Part shown: in pieces, positions 1-7,016 of the stretch | How positions within the stretch are numbered: position 1 is the first letter of the stretch | How the letters are laid out: the number at the start of each line of letters is the position of its first letter | From: Apostichopus japonicus | Lineage: Eukaryota > Echinodermata > Holothuroidea > Aspidochirotida > Stichopodidae | DNA: 10,000 bases | Assembly: GCF_037975245.1 (NCBI RefSeq) | Contig: NC_092575.1 | Coordinates: forward strand, 11,692,501 to 11,702,500 | Direction of reading: 5' to 3' | Notes under the pieces: generated by a model | The model's database searches: none | The model's input: the letters and a program-made list of their open reading frames with translations, nothing else | What the model was told of the DNA's origin: nothing | Position numbers and translations under genes: made by a program

Positions 1-198
1 CTAGGTTGTCGAAAGCAAAGTACGCAATTGTTTTATCCCCGACGGCTTGTCATGGACACCTTGCTTTGTACGATGGCATTGTGCCATTGGACAGCGATGA
101 AAGGATCCCCTCTCTGTCATCCCTCTACCGCCTCCTAACGTTACATTGCTTTTATTCAATGATATTTCCAACCGGAATTTCTCCAACCCTCGTTCACG

Positions 199-214
199 CC
201 CCCCCCCCCCCTCC
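199..214. repeat. Homopolymer C13 tract
   Basis: An uninterrupted run of 13 C (199-211) is followed by TCCC. It is a simple low-complexity tract, prone to length errors in sequencing and to polymerase slippage. Any open frame through it is unreliable. Confidence 0.9.
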
Positions 215-298
215 CAAACTCCCTCCTTACGAAAATTCACCAACACACGAAAGGAAAGTTTTCACATGAAACATAGAGAAGAGGTGAGTATTATTTCT

Positions 299-321
299 AT
301 TTATTTATTTATTTATTTTTT
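299..321. repeat. (ATTT)5 microsatellite
   Basis: Five ATTT units run from 299 to 318 and end in a short T-run. This is an ordinary AT-rich microsatellite with no gene next to it. Confidence 0.9.
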
Positions 322-451
322 GTCCATCGATTTGGTCGTTTCACGTCAGACTTACATGTTTACAGTGTGCACTTTGGCAATGAAAAGTATGTTATGTAAA
401 TACATAAGACATTACCGTTAGGTATTTCGTTGGCAGCGTATGTAGTGAACT

Positions 452-459
452 AAACCAGG
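452..459. repeat. Target site duplication, left copy (AAACCAGG)
   Basis: The 8 bases AAACCAGG lie directly before the left terminus CAGGGTTGGC. The same 8 bases directly follow the right terminus at 1559-1566. An exact 8-bp duplication is the hallmark of hAT-superfamily integration. Sequence continuing past the right copy (CGCATTCC) gives the likely empty-site context. Confidence 0.93.
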
Positions 460-481
460 CAGGGTTGGCATTTTCCCGGAA

Positions 482-538
482 GCGGTAAAAACCAGGTAAA
501 CACCGGGAAAAACTGGTAAATACCGGTAAAAACCGCCT
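482..538. repeat. Left subterminal GGTAAAAACC motif cluster
   Basis: Five near-copies of a (C)GGTAAAAACC(G) motif, some altered to GGTAAACACC, GGGAAAAACT or GGTAAATACC, are packed into 57 bp just inside the left terminus. A matching cluster lies inside the right terminus. In hAT elements such subterminal arrays are transposase-binding sites; that role is inferred here. Confidence 0.75.
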
Positions 539-1178
539 CCGTCTCGAAAACTATTAGTACTTGTCCGTAATATGCAGGGTCATCAGTAGGCACGATATTG
601 TTTCATGACGGGCATATGTTATTGAATATGGGAGTTTCTTAGCTTCATTTTGAGCTATTTTATCACAACCTAATTCTACTTTTTGTGGAAAAAAGAGTAT
701 TTTTCATATTGCACATGTATAGTTATTCTGTCACGATCTCTTTAGCAGTATGCATTGCCTATTGCCCAAACCATTATAGGTCTACACTGGGACACTCACC
801 CCTCCAAATTCTTCAGGCCTATTATGTGCTCAGACAGTTCATTCAATTAATACAGTAGGCAACAGTCTATTGAGGTGAATTCAATCCAAGGGGGCTCAAT
901 AGAAACTGCTTTGAAACTATGAAAGACACATGGGCCCAATTTAAGTATTAAACATGGCCCTATCGAGCCATTCACACAACCAAACTGTTTACCTTGATGC
1001 AAACATGGTCCAATTATTATACAACTTCATGCATGAGTAATTAAACACTTTGAGGTGGACAGGTGAGGTGATACTGGGCACTTCCTGTGTATAGGCTAAC
1101 TGAAGAAGTAAGAGTATCAACAACACAGGTTACTGTTCCAGATACTTATTCTCAAATTAGTTGATGTCACAACAGTCA

Positions 1179-1223
1179 CATAGTACAGTGCCTATAAGCA
1201 ATATAAGCATAGTACAGTGCCTA
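1179..1223. repeat. 16-bp direct repeat CATAGTACAGTGCCTA, two copies
   Basis: The 16-mer CATAGTACAGTGCCTA occurs at 1179-1194 and again at 1208-1223, with 13 bp between the copies. It lies in the interior of the hAT-like element. It is probably a small local duplication; no function is evident. Confidence 0.85.
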
Positions 1224-1478
1224 GTGCGAAGTGTTAACAGAGTACAATTTATCGCAGACATGAAGTGATCGTTCTTGGATGTGAATCATCATTTGAGCAT
1301 CCAATATTTTATTTATTTGAATTATTTATAATAGTCTAATCGGTAAACTCACAAAGTTATAGATCATGGCTGTTCTTTGGATGTAACCCAACCCTCTACC
1401 ATAAAATGCTATTTTCTTGTAGTTTCTATGCTCCTCCACAAGTTCCACATGAATTTTTAGGAATTCTATATACTTTGA

Positions 1479-1549
1479 GGTTTTTCCCGGTAAAAACCGA
1501 TAAAAACCTGGTTTTTACCGGGCGGTAAAAACGACCCGGTAAAAACCGG
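1479..1549. repeat. Right subterminal GGTAAAAACC motif cluster
   Basis: At least five copies of GGTAAAAACC or its complement GGTTTTTACC lie within about 70 bp inside the right terminus, including CCCGGTAAAAACCGA and CCCGGTAAAAACCGG. The arrangement mirrors the left cluster, and the motifs face both ways, so the region could fold into alternative short hairpins. Confidence 0.75.
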
Positions 1550-1558
1550 CCAACCCTG

Positions 1559-1566
1559 AAACCAGG
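1559..1566. repeat. Target site duplication, right copy (AAACCAGG)
   Basis: AAACCAGG directly follows the right terminus GCCAACCCTG and is identical to 452-459. Together the copies fix both ends of the element to the base. Confidence 0.93.
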
Positions 1567-1721
1567 CGCATTCCATTAATAAGTTACAAACAAAATACTC
1601 CAGCACCCCTCATCCCTTCCCAGACTAGGTATTAGTGATGTGCGCTAAACGAGCGACAAAGGGCTATTCCCTCTTCTCGTCCAGAATGGGAAATTCTCGA
1701 TAACGAAAATAATTATGTACA

Positions 1722-2152
1722 TAACTAGCAGGGTGTGTTACAGGAATTCCGTGATGATCTAAATTAACCTAACTAGCAGGGTGTGTTACAGGGATTCCTT
1801 GATTAATCTTAAGTAACGTAACTAGCAGGGTGTGTTACAGGGATTCAGTGCTTGACCTAAAGTATCGTAACTATCAGGGTGTGTTACAGGGATTCCGTGA
1901 TTAACCTTGAAGTAACGTAACTAGCAGGGTGTGTTACAGGGATTCCTTGATTAACCCTGAGTAACGTAACTAGCAGGGTGTGTTACAGGGATTCAGTGCT
2001 TGACCTAAAGTAACGTAACTATCAGGGTGTGTTACAGGGATTCCGTGATTAACCTTGAAGTAACGTAACTAGCAGGGTGTGTTACAGGGATTCCTTGATT
2101 AACCCTGAGTAACCTAACTAGCAGGGTGTGTTACAGGGATTCCGTTGTTGAG
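1722..2152. repeat. Minisatellite, nine 48-50 bp units in a trimeric pattern
   Basis: Units start (TAACTAGCAGG or TAACTATCAGG) at 1722, 1770, 1819, 1868, 1918, 1967, 2016, 2066 and 2115, so the period is 48-50 bp. About 28 bp of each unit is nearly constant (core GGGTGTGTTACAGGGATTC). The remaining 20 or so bp fall into three classes: A (ATTCAGTGCTTGACC), B (ATTCCGTGATTAACCTT, usually with TATCAGG at the head) and C (ATTCCTTGATTAACCCT). The order is B C A B C A B C A. The whole A-B-C block (148 bp) is therefore itself repeated, with the last unit partial and diverged. No gene lies within it. It appears to have grown by duplication of a trimer after the units had diverged. Confidence 0.93.
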
Positions 2153-2273
2153 TTTGTTCGCATTCACCATCTTCTGACGGAAGTTGTCTGAATCGAGTAA
2201 AACAATCCTGACCAATCCTGAAAATTAAAATGAAAGAGAAGATTTAAGTCAGTGATAGAAAACAAACGTGCAA

Positions 2274-2290
2274 GGTGGGTGGGGGTGGGG
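2274..2290 (+). other. G-rich tract
   Basis: The tract contains GG, GGG, GGGGG and GGGG runs separated by single T residues. It has only three runs of three or more G, so it can satisfy only a two-tetrad quadruplex rule on the plus strand. It may equally be plain low-complexity sequence. Confidence 0.5.
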
Positions 2291-2560
2291 AGAGGAGGAA
2301 GGCAGAAAAGAAAGTAGAGGTCATAATTTACATGCACAATGGAATGTAATTCTGCATAATTTGAAGACACATCCATGTTACTGGTAACTTGATGTCCTGG
2401 CGGAAACTTTTTGAAAGATCCTGTTTCCGCTTGCAATTGCTCTCGCATTCGGTACTGATACCTCCATATATCTCTGTATTGTAGCAGGGAAGGGCCACAC
2501 CATATACTTCGGGCGGGGGTCTTTATCCCCTTCCCCACAAGAAAACAAAGGGTAGATCAG

Positions 2561-2594
2561 CCCAACCCTCAAACCCCCCCCCACCCCCTCCCCC
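2561..2594 (-). other. C-rich tract, potential G-quadruplex on the minus strand
   Basis: The plus strand shows C runs of 3, 3, 9, 5 and 5 separated by 1-5 bases. The minus strand therefore carries five G-runs of three or more with short loops, meeting the usual G3+N1-7 quadruplex rule. An ACACACAC tract follows directly. Structure formation is inferred from composition only, and no promoter or gene is recognisable beside it. Confidence 0.55.
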
Positions 2595-2639
2595 AACACA
2601 CACACCGCAGACGGAATATTATAAAATGTACAGTACAAA

Positions 2640-3924
2640 TATATACAACATACGTGTGCGGCACAACCTAAACAGTTGTAAAGCTTCAACATTGATTCAA
2701 AAGTTGCAACATATAGCACCATTTTGCATCCTAGGCACCCTCCTCTTGGAACTCCTCCCATGTATCACCTACAACTCCCCAACCGGTTCACGGACGTTTT
2801 CTCTCGCAATAAGGTTAGTATAATCCAGTTAGCATTATAGGATTCATTTCAGGTACCTAAAAATACTTATTTAGATGGTCTGATATTCTGATGGCTACTG
2901 GGTATCTTATACTGAATAGAAGAAATTTATGGGGTTTTCTTCTCTGTGGAGGTCAAAACTGATTTGACAAAAACAATATTGATGATAAACGTATGAATAG
3001 ATTTTATGCACATACCAGCTGTATAGGTGTTCTTTTAGGACATATTTGATTAATATTACATTATTGTATTAAAAAAGAGTTAGTAAGTTGACGGAGGTCA
3101 TTATCTTAATTGAAGTTTTAAGGAAGGTATAGCAAATCGTGAAACTACGAACGAATTAACAAGCATATCAGATATTGTGATTGAACGCTTTACTGTTTTA
3201 CTCAGTTGTAATTCTAATCGTCTAATGTTCAATTCCGTTAATTAAAAAATAAAGTAAATTGTATTGACAATGTTGATCAATTTGTCACTTTTTGGCAATT
3301 AAATTGGTTAGACTTTCGTCTGATATCACTTGTTTTGTGGCAAACTTTGCTTGCACCAAATTTGGATGGATACATACGTATCCAGTAACCCAATGTTGCG
3401 TACAATATTTGCCCAATTTTTTTTAAGCAAGTGTCATAAGTTTATTGCACGATTTTCGGTTTAATTCAAACATACAAATTAGATTCTAGGTTCTTATTTA
3501 TCAACCACACGTGTGAAACTCGATTCTCACTCGAACTTGAGTACATTTTGTACTCTTACCCACGACGTTGTACTCACTAGTACCCCGAACATTGTAGCAA
3601 CATAACAAGTACGTTACCAACTATGCCAAGTGTTGATGTTGACTTTGAGAAATAAGGGACATTCTCTGGTAATGTGTGTAGATTTAAGCATTACTTGCGT
3701 AGCGCTTTCATTGGTTTGCGTCGAATAAATTTCAAACTTTTCTTGAAATGCAAGCTATATTCTTGCTGGAATGTCACTTTAACCACCCGACATTCGTAAC
3801 TGATTGATTAACACAGGCAAATGGATATAGTGCATAGTGACATATCTACGGTGTTTTCGTTGCTCCTCTCCCCAGAATCCCAAAGAGACTTTGAGTTCAA
3901 ATCATTAAAATGGGCCATATTAGA
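2640..3924. other. AT-rich intergenic stretch, nothing recognised
   Basis: About 1.3 kb of AT-rich sequence without a supportable gene, repeat family or RNA gene. Short open frames (for example plus strand 2626-2823 and 3821-4009) have no recognisable motif, and the second runs into the LINE 3' tail. The right edge is set by the (AAT)n tail of the minus-strand LINE. Confidence 0.6.
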
Positions 3925-4039
3925 AATAATAATAATAGATAAACTTATAAAGCGCCAAAATCTACAGAGTATTCGATATGCACTGTACAATAATTATGAA
4001 AAAGCATGATTGAAATAATAAGTCATAAATTGTGACTTA

Positions 4040-4580
4040 AACTGAGAGAGAGAAGGAGACGTCCTGACAGACACAGGTCAATCATTCCACAAGACAGGAC
4101 CAGCTGACAAGAATGCACGGTCACCATAGGTTTTCAGCCTAGTTCTAGGTACAATGAGAGACATGTTATTGCCAGATCTTAGTTGATAACGAGGGTTGAC
4201 AGAAAAGAAATAAGCTCGGCTAGATAAGAAGGAGCCACGCCATGTATGCATTTGTAAACAAAAAATAATATTTTGAATTTAATCCTATACTCGACAGGTA
4301 ACCAGTGCAAGGAACGCAAAATACTGCGAGAGGGGTGCCAAACTCATAGCAGTCAACCACCAATCTGGAAGCACTGTTTTGCAAACGCTGGAGCTTATGA
4401 ACTAAATTACATGAAATACCAAAAAGCAAACTATTGCAATAATCTAGATGACTGTGTATAAACGCGTGTACCAGAATACTTATAGATTTGGATGACACGT
4501 GCTTTCTAATTTTCTTAAGATTGAAAATATAATAGTAGCCAATTTTGCAAACATTGGTAACATGTTGTTCCATTTATGTG
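4040..4580 (-). pseudogene. LINE C-terminal (post-RT) region, broken
   Basis: The conserved region downstream of RT in CR1/L2-like ORF2 proteins. In one frame it reads NLKKIRKHVSSKSISILVHA, then HSHLDYCNSLLFG and KLQRLQNSASRLV. The frame then changes. HWLPVEYRIKFKIL, followed by VYKCIHGVAPSYLAELI, lies in a second frame, and LSVPRTRLKTYGDRAFLSAG with PVLWN in a further segment near the 3' end. This order matches the usual thumb and C-terminal block of the family. At least two frameshifts and an internal stop separate it from the RT fragment, so it is non-functional. The role of this block in live elements is not well defined. Confidence 0.85.
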
Positions 4581-4722
4581 TGTGTCGAATATGACGCCGA
4601 AGTTACGAACCTGGATGGAAGAAGCTATAAAAGTATCGCCAACACTAATTGAACTGTTTCAATTTTCATAAGTTGGCCAGGGGTACCAAAAATGATAAAT
4701 TCAGTTTTGGAGTCATTAAGTC

Positions 4723-5158
4723 TTAATTTATGTGCAACCATCCAATCACTAATGTCAGAGATACAGTTCTACATAAGGCTGAAAGCATCAACCTCAGTGG
4801 TTTTGTTTTTACAAGGTTTAAGCTATAAACCAACTGAGTATCATCAACATAGGCAAATCCTGTGTCAAAATAGGTAGAAATGACTTTAAATAGCGAGGCT
4901 GTATATAGCGTAAAACACAAAGGACCTAGACAGGAACCCTGGGGAACTCCATGTTCAACATGGAGCTCATCAGAATTAACACCATTCAGTGAAACAAACT
5001 GCGATCTATCACTAAGGTAGTTTACAAACCATTTTAGAGCAGTATTCCTAATACCAAAATCGTTTTCCAAAATGTCAAGCAGAATAAGGTGATCAACGGT
5101 GTCAAATGCGGAGCTGAGGTCCCAATAGGACCATGAGTACAACTGCGGCAACAAGTCC
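4723..5158 (-). pseudogene. Reverse transcriptase fragment, motifs A to C (LINE)
   Basis: RNA-directed DNA polymerase domain of the minus-strand LINE. It would have copied the element's RNA at the target site. Motif A, DLSSAFDTVDH, is at 5121-5089, with both conserved aspartates. Motif B reads GVPQGSCLGPL. Motif C reads FAYVDDTQL, keeping the catalytic DD pair, with V where A is usual. Upstream, the hydrophobic strand (VVLMVLL) that should lead into motif A lies in another frame, so a frameshift falls at about 5122. Downstream, just after YVDDTQLVYS, the frame shifts again: the continuation (SDISDWMVAHKLRLNDSKTE) is readable only in a different frame. The palm is therefore recognisable but the gene is broken. 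Fingers motifs are absent because of truncation. Confidence 0.87.
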
Positions 5159-5218
5159 AGATAAGACATCCGCCACGTGAGTGCCTATCAAGAAAACAGT
5201 CATAACCACATGGGGTAA

Positions 5219-5461
5219 ACATGTATACCACGCAGGTTCATTTCTCATTTTTCTGAAAGCAACTATTTGAGTTATCCCAATGTGCTGGTGATATATAACC
5301 AGGAACCGATGCATTCGCATTGGAGTGGCACAGAATTTAGGTACGGTTACTTTCATACAATTTATATTTACTTTGTCGGAAGTTTTCATCAAATTCACAT
5401 TTTTCGTGGCCCAGAGAAGTTTTTGACCACCCACTCTTCCGTCGAACTGCCTCAAAGATAA
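5219..5461 (+). other. Unidentified open stretch with splice-like borders
   Basis: The plus-strand frame is open for about 81 codons up to a TGA-free end at 5461, with no natural ATG at its front. Within it, 5236-5339 is bounded by CGCAG before and by TTTAG followed by GTACGG after, an acceptor-like and a donor-like pair in a consistent frame. The encoded stretch includes SYPNVLVIYNQEPMHSHW, which looks protein-like. I do not recognise a family. The hydrophobic strand followed by NQEP faintly recalls the N-terminal part of family-10 fucosyltransferases, but the match is too weak to name. An open run of this length in AT-rich DNA can arise by chance, and the minus strand is also open here. Confidence 0.22.
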
Positions 5462-5584
5462 CCAAAGCATCAAACGCCACTACAACTGTTGTATACAATG
5501 ATAAAGTAATGTTAGTTGTTAATATACTATTTCAAATAATCTTATTCAACTGATTAAACAATATATTTACTTCATTGACTTTAC

Positions 5585-5925
5585 TTTCTTGAGGATATCT
5601 TAAAAAGAAACTCGGAATTGAAGCAAATATCAAAGACAAATGAAGCAATTCTTCAAAAACAATCTAGTTAGGTCTTGCCATTGCTCGAATGGGCATTAAA
5701 TTGTGTGTCTCCATTCATGTCAATTGAAGATATGCTACAGAAATTAGCTGAGAATGATGACGTTCTGGGTGTATCTAAGCTACCAAAAATGAATGACGAT
5801 GGAAAAACAAGTTAGAGAAGCTCGTGAAACTCATGAGAAGTATTTTACAAACCTTCAACATTCCATTGTTCGATATACATTCTGGATTAGATATTATGTC
5901 GATAAAAAGTAAATTAATTTCGTAG
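5585..5925 (+). pseudogene. Unidentified decayed coding-like segment
   Basis: A plus-strand frame reads FLEDILKRNSELKQISKTNE and continues to an in-frame TAG at 5669-5671. It then goes on through ALNCVSPFMSIEDMLQKLAE and NDDVLGVSKLPKMNDDGKTS to a TAG at 5813-5815. A one-base shift there opens a second frame: LEKLVKLMRSILQTFNIPLF, then DIHSGLDIMSIKSKLIS, ending at TAG 5923-5925. An AATAAA follows at 5929-5934. The residue make-up (charged helix-like stretches, few rare residues) looks coding, and one stop plus one frameshift would make it a broken gene or exon. I do not recognise the family. It does not resemble any part of a CR1/L2 LINE that I know. Individual open runs here are short enough to be chance. 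Confidence 0.28.
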
Positions 5926-6021
5926 GCTAATAAAAGTGCACAAACTATTTTCTGAAAACTTCTTTAAAGAGAATGTCGATACACTTGTTTGCGATAAGGA
6001 GTCAAAGGGTAGGTTACATGA

Positions 6022-6335
6022 GCCACCCACATGAGAGGTCACACACTAGATCTGATCATGACAAGGTCACTTGAGCACACAGTTGAGAATATAGAGTTGT
6101 CTGGGTCTTTCGTATCAGACCACAATCCAGTGTTTTCAATCTTGTATTGGAAAAAGAGTACGTGAAGAAAAGGAATACCGCAAATATCGTGCTATTAATC
6201 AGTTCCGAAGCGACATTATAAATTCACCACTGTGTATCACAAGCACAACAGAGGTCAATGACATCTCAACTAACAATCTCTGTGAAAACCTACAACACTG
6301 TGTTATCTGATCTCTTAGATCAACATGCACCATCA
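6022..6335 (+). pseudogene. LINE endonuclease C-terminus and linker, broken
   Basis: The end of the AP-like endonuclease that nicks the genomic target in CR1/L2-type elements. ATHMRGHTLDLIMTR is read at 6022-6066 and SDHNPV at 6115-6132. The SDH triad, with its catalytic histidine, is a conserved signature of the end of this fold. An in-frame stop at 6019-6021 precedes it, and the remaining N-terminal three quarters of the domain is absent. After about 6140 the reading frame shifts to EYRKYRAINQFRSDIINSPL, a linker typical of these elements, and shifts again near 6310 to LSDLLDQHAPS. The expected continuation, a basic stretch then PPW, resumes only after the insertion, at about 7030. Confidence 0.83.
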
Positions 6336-6358
6336 AACCAGAATGCAAACATGCATTG

Positions 6359-6371
6359 TGGTTTCGATGAT
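6359..6371 (+). repeat. Left terminal inverted repeat of inserted element
   Basis: TGGTTTCGATGAT is the perfect inverted complement of 7017-7029. The element boundary is placed at the outermost matching base. The next base outward (6358 G against 7030 A) no longer pairs. Confidence 0.8.
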
Positions 6372-6435
6372 GTAACATGCGCAGTTTTCTACATGAATCT
6401 GACGTAATTTACATGTTTACAAGGTTTTCTCAATT

Positions 6436-6451
6436 TGACCCCTGGTGACCT
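6436..6451 (-). promoter_or_regulatory. DR4-like nuclear-receptor half-site pair
   Basis: On the minus strand the site reads AGGTCA, then a 4-base spacer CCAG, then GGGTCA. That is a direct repeat of nuclear-receptor half-sites spaced by four, as bound by thyroid-hormone/LXR-type RXR heterodimers (known consensus). The same arrangement recurs in the next two tandem units at 6580-6595 (GGGTCA, CCAG, GGGTCA) and 6718-6733 (GGGTCA, CCAG, TGGTCA), and is decayed in the fourth. No gene is recognisable nearby, so activity is speculative. Confidence 0.35.
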
Positions 6452-6737
6452 CAAATGAACTGTGCCATCCACCAAAACAATACGCTTCTTTTACACAATA
6501 TGGTACTCCTACACACCAAGTATTAGGTCTGCCCATGATTCCCTTCTTGCGATATCGGGTTTATGAGGTTTTCACATTTTGACCCCTGGTGACCCCAAAT
6601 AACCTCCACCAAAAACAATAGACTTCTTGTACTTAATGTGGTACTTCTACACACTAAATATGAAGTCTGTCTATGCTTCCCATCTTGAGATATCGTGTTT
6701 ACAAGGTTTCCACAATTTGACCACTGGTGACCCTAAA

Positions 6738-6750
6738 TGACCTTTGACCT
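6738..6750 (-). promoter_or_regulatory. Perfect DR1 nuclear-receptor consensus
   Basis: The plus strand reads TGACCTTTGACCT, so the minus strand is AGGTCAAAGGTCA. This is an exact direct repeat of AGGTCA with a one-base spacer, the consensus for HNF4, COUP and RXR/PPAR-type receptors (established). It lies in the third tandem unit. The equivalent positions in units 1, 2 and 4 are degraded. The match is exact; function is inferred and there is no visible target gene. Confidence 0.4.
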
Positions 6751-6973
6751 CTGCACGCTAAATATGAGGTCCTTCCAAGCTTTTCTTCTTGAGATATCGT
6801 GTTTACAAGGTTTTCACTTTGAACCATGGTGAACCCAAATAACATTTGACCTCCACCAAAAACAATAGGCTTATTGTACTTAATGTGGTACTTATACACA
6901 CTAAATATGAAATTGGTCTGACCTTCCCTTCTTGAGATATCGTGTTGACAAGCTGGGCGTCACAAACGAACTA

Positions 6974-6987
6974 ACACACACACACAT
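6974..6987. repeat. Short (AC)n microsatellite
   Basis: Seven AC dinucleotides follow the last tandem unit, between it and the right-hand tail of the inserted element. A simple repeat at this position is a normal part of tandem-array-bearing non-autonomous elements of the pearl type. Confidence 0.8.
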
Positions 6988-7016
6988 ACGCCATCATAAA
7001 TGCATAGGTTACGATT

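Larger units (their letters stand above)
1..451. other. Non-coding stretch left of the hAT-like element
   Basis: No recognisable gene. Open frames of 80-90 codons exist on both strands, but they overlap each other, pass through the poly-C tract and match no family I know, so I treat them as chance. The stretch holds only a C-run and an ATTT microsatellite, listed separately. Confidence 0.5.
460..1558. mobile_element. Non-autonomous hAT-like DNA transposon, complete
   Basis: The element is 1,099 bp. It begins CAGGGTTGGC and ends GCCAACCCTG, a perfect 10-bp terminal inverted repeat. It is flanked by an exact 8-bp duplication, AAACCAGG. Termini starting CAGGG plus an 8-bp duplication are characteristic of the hAT superfamily (known family property). 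The outer 80 bp on each side are packed with GGTAAAAACC-like motifs in both orientations, resembling the subterminal transposase-binding repeats of hAT elements. The interior (about 540-1478) has no open frame of 60 codons and no transposase motif, so it would depend on a transposase supplied elsewhere. The interior also holds a 16-bp direct repeat (1179-1194 and 1208-1223) and a 9-bp hairpin stem (866-874 with 895-903). Only the family subdivision is uncertain. Both ends and the duplication are undamaged, which suggests a younger insertion than the nearby LINEs. Confidence 0.9.
3925..5158 (-). mobile_element. 5'-truncated CR1/L2-like LINE remnant
   Basis: Read on the minus strand, this is the 3' part of a Jockey-superfamily non-LTR retrotransposon. 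It runs from just before RT motif A (DLSSAFDTVDH) through the C-terminal domain (HWLPV at 4293-4307; YGDRAFLSAGPVLWN at 4084-4128) to a 3' end reading GCGCTTTATAAG followed by (ATT)n at 3925-3936. A 'GCGCTTTATAA plus ATT repeat' ending is typical of CR1/L2-like elements in invertebrates (known family property). The endonuclease and the front of RT are missing, as expected from incomplete reverse transcription. Several frameshifts and internal stops show it is dead. I found no target site duplication. The boundary at the 5' side is approximate because homology fades above about 5150. Confidence 0.88.
6415..6954. repeat. Tandem array, about 140-bp unit, four copies plus a partial
   Basis: Anchoring on AGGTTTTC gives unit starts at 6422, 6566, 6704 and 6808, and a truncated fifth at 6951, for periods of 144, 138, 104 and 143 bp. 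Each unit runs: AGGTTTTCACAATTTGACC, CCTGGTGACCCCAAAT, ACCTCCACCAAAAACAATAG, CTTCTTGTACTTAATGTGG, CACACTAAATATGAAG, then TTGAGATATCGTGTTTACA. The third unit lacks the 'CCACCAAAAACAATAG to GGTAC' segment of about 40 bp, which explains its 104-bp length. Units have diverged by many single-base changes and small indels, so the array is not recent. I recall this repeat type from marine invertebrate sequences. Open frames across it have no coding meaning. Confidence 0.9.

Noticed and set aside
1-421. Open frames of 81-91 codons on both strands at the left edge
   Set aside because: They overlap in several frames, translate through the poly-C and ATTT repeats, and carry no recognisable motif.
1722-2152. 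CRISPR-like array: a conserved 28-bp core alternating with 20-bp variable segments
   Set aside because: The 'spacers' recur in three classes in fixed order, and the setting is a transposon-rich eukaryotic sequence with no cas genes. It is a higher-order minisatellite.
3360-3385. Near-palindrome GGATACATACGTATCC
   Set aside because: It is imperfect and short, of a kind expected by chance in AT-rich sequence.
3808-4009. Overlapping open frames on both strands near the LINE 3' end
   Set aside because: They run through the LINE 3' tail with its AAT repeat, and no protein family is recognisable.
6699-6899. Minus-strand open frame of 66 codons
   Set aside because: It lies entirely within the non-coding tandem array of the inserted element and is explained by repeated sequence.
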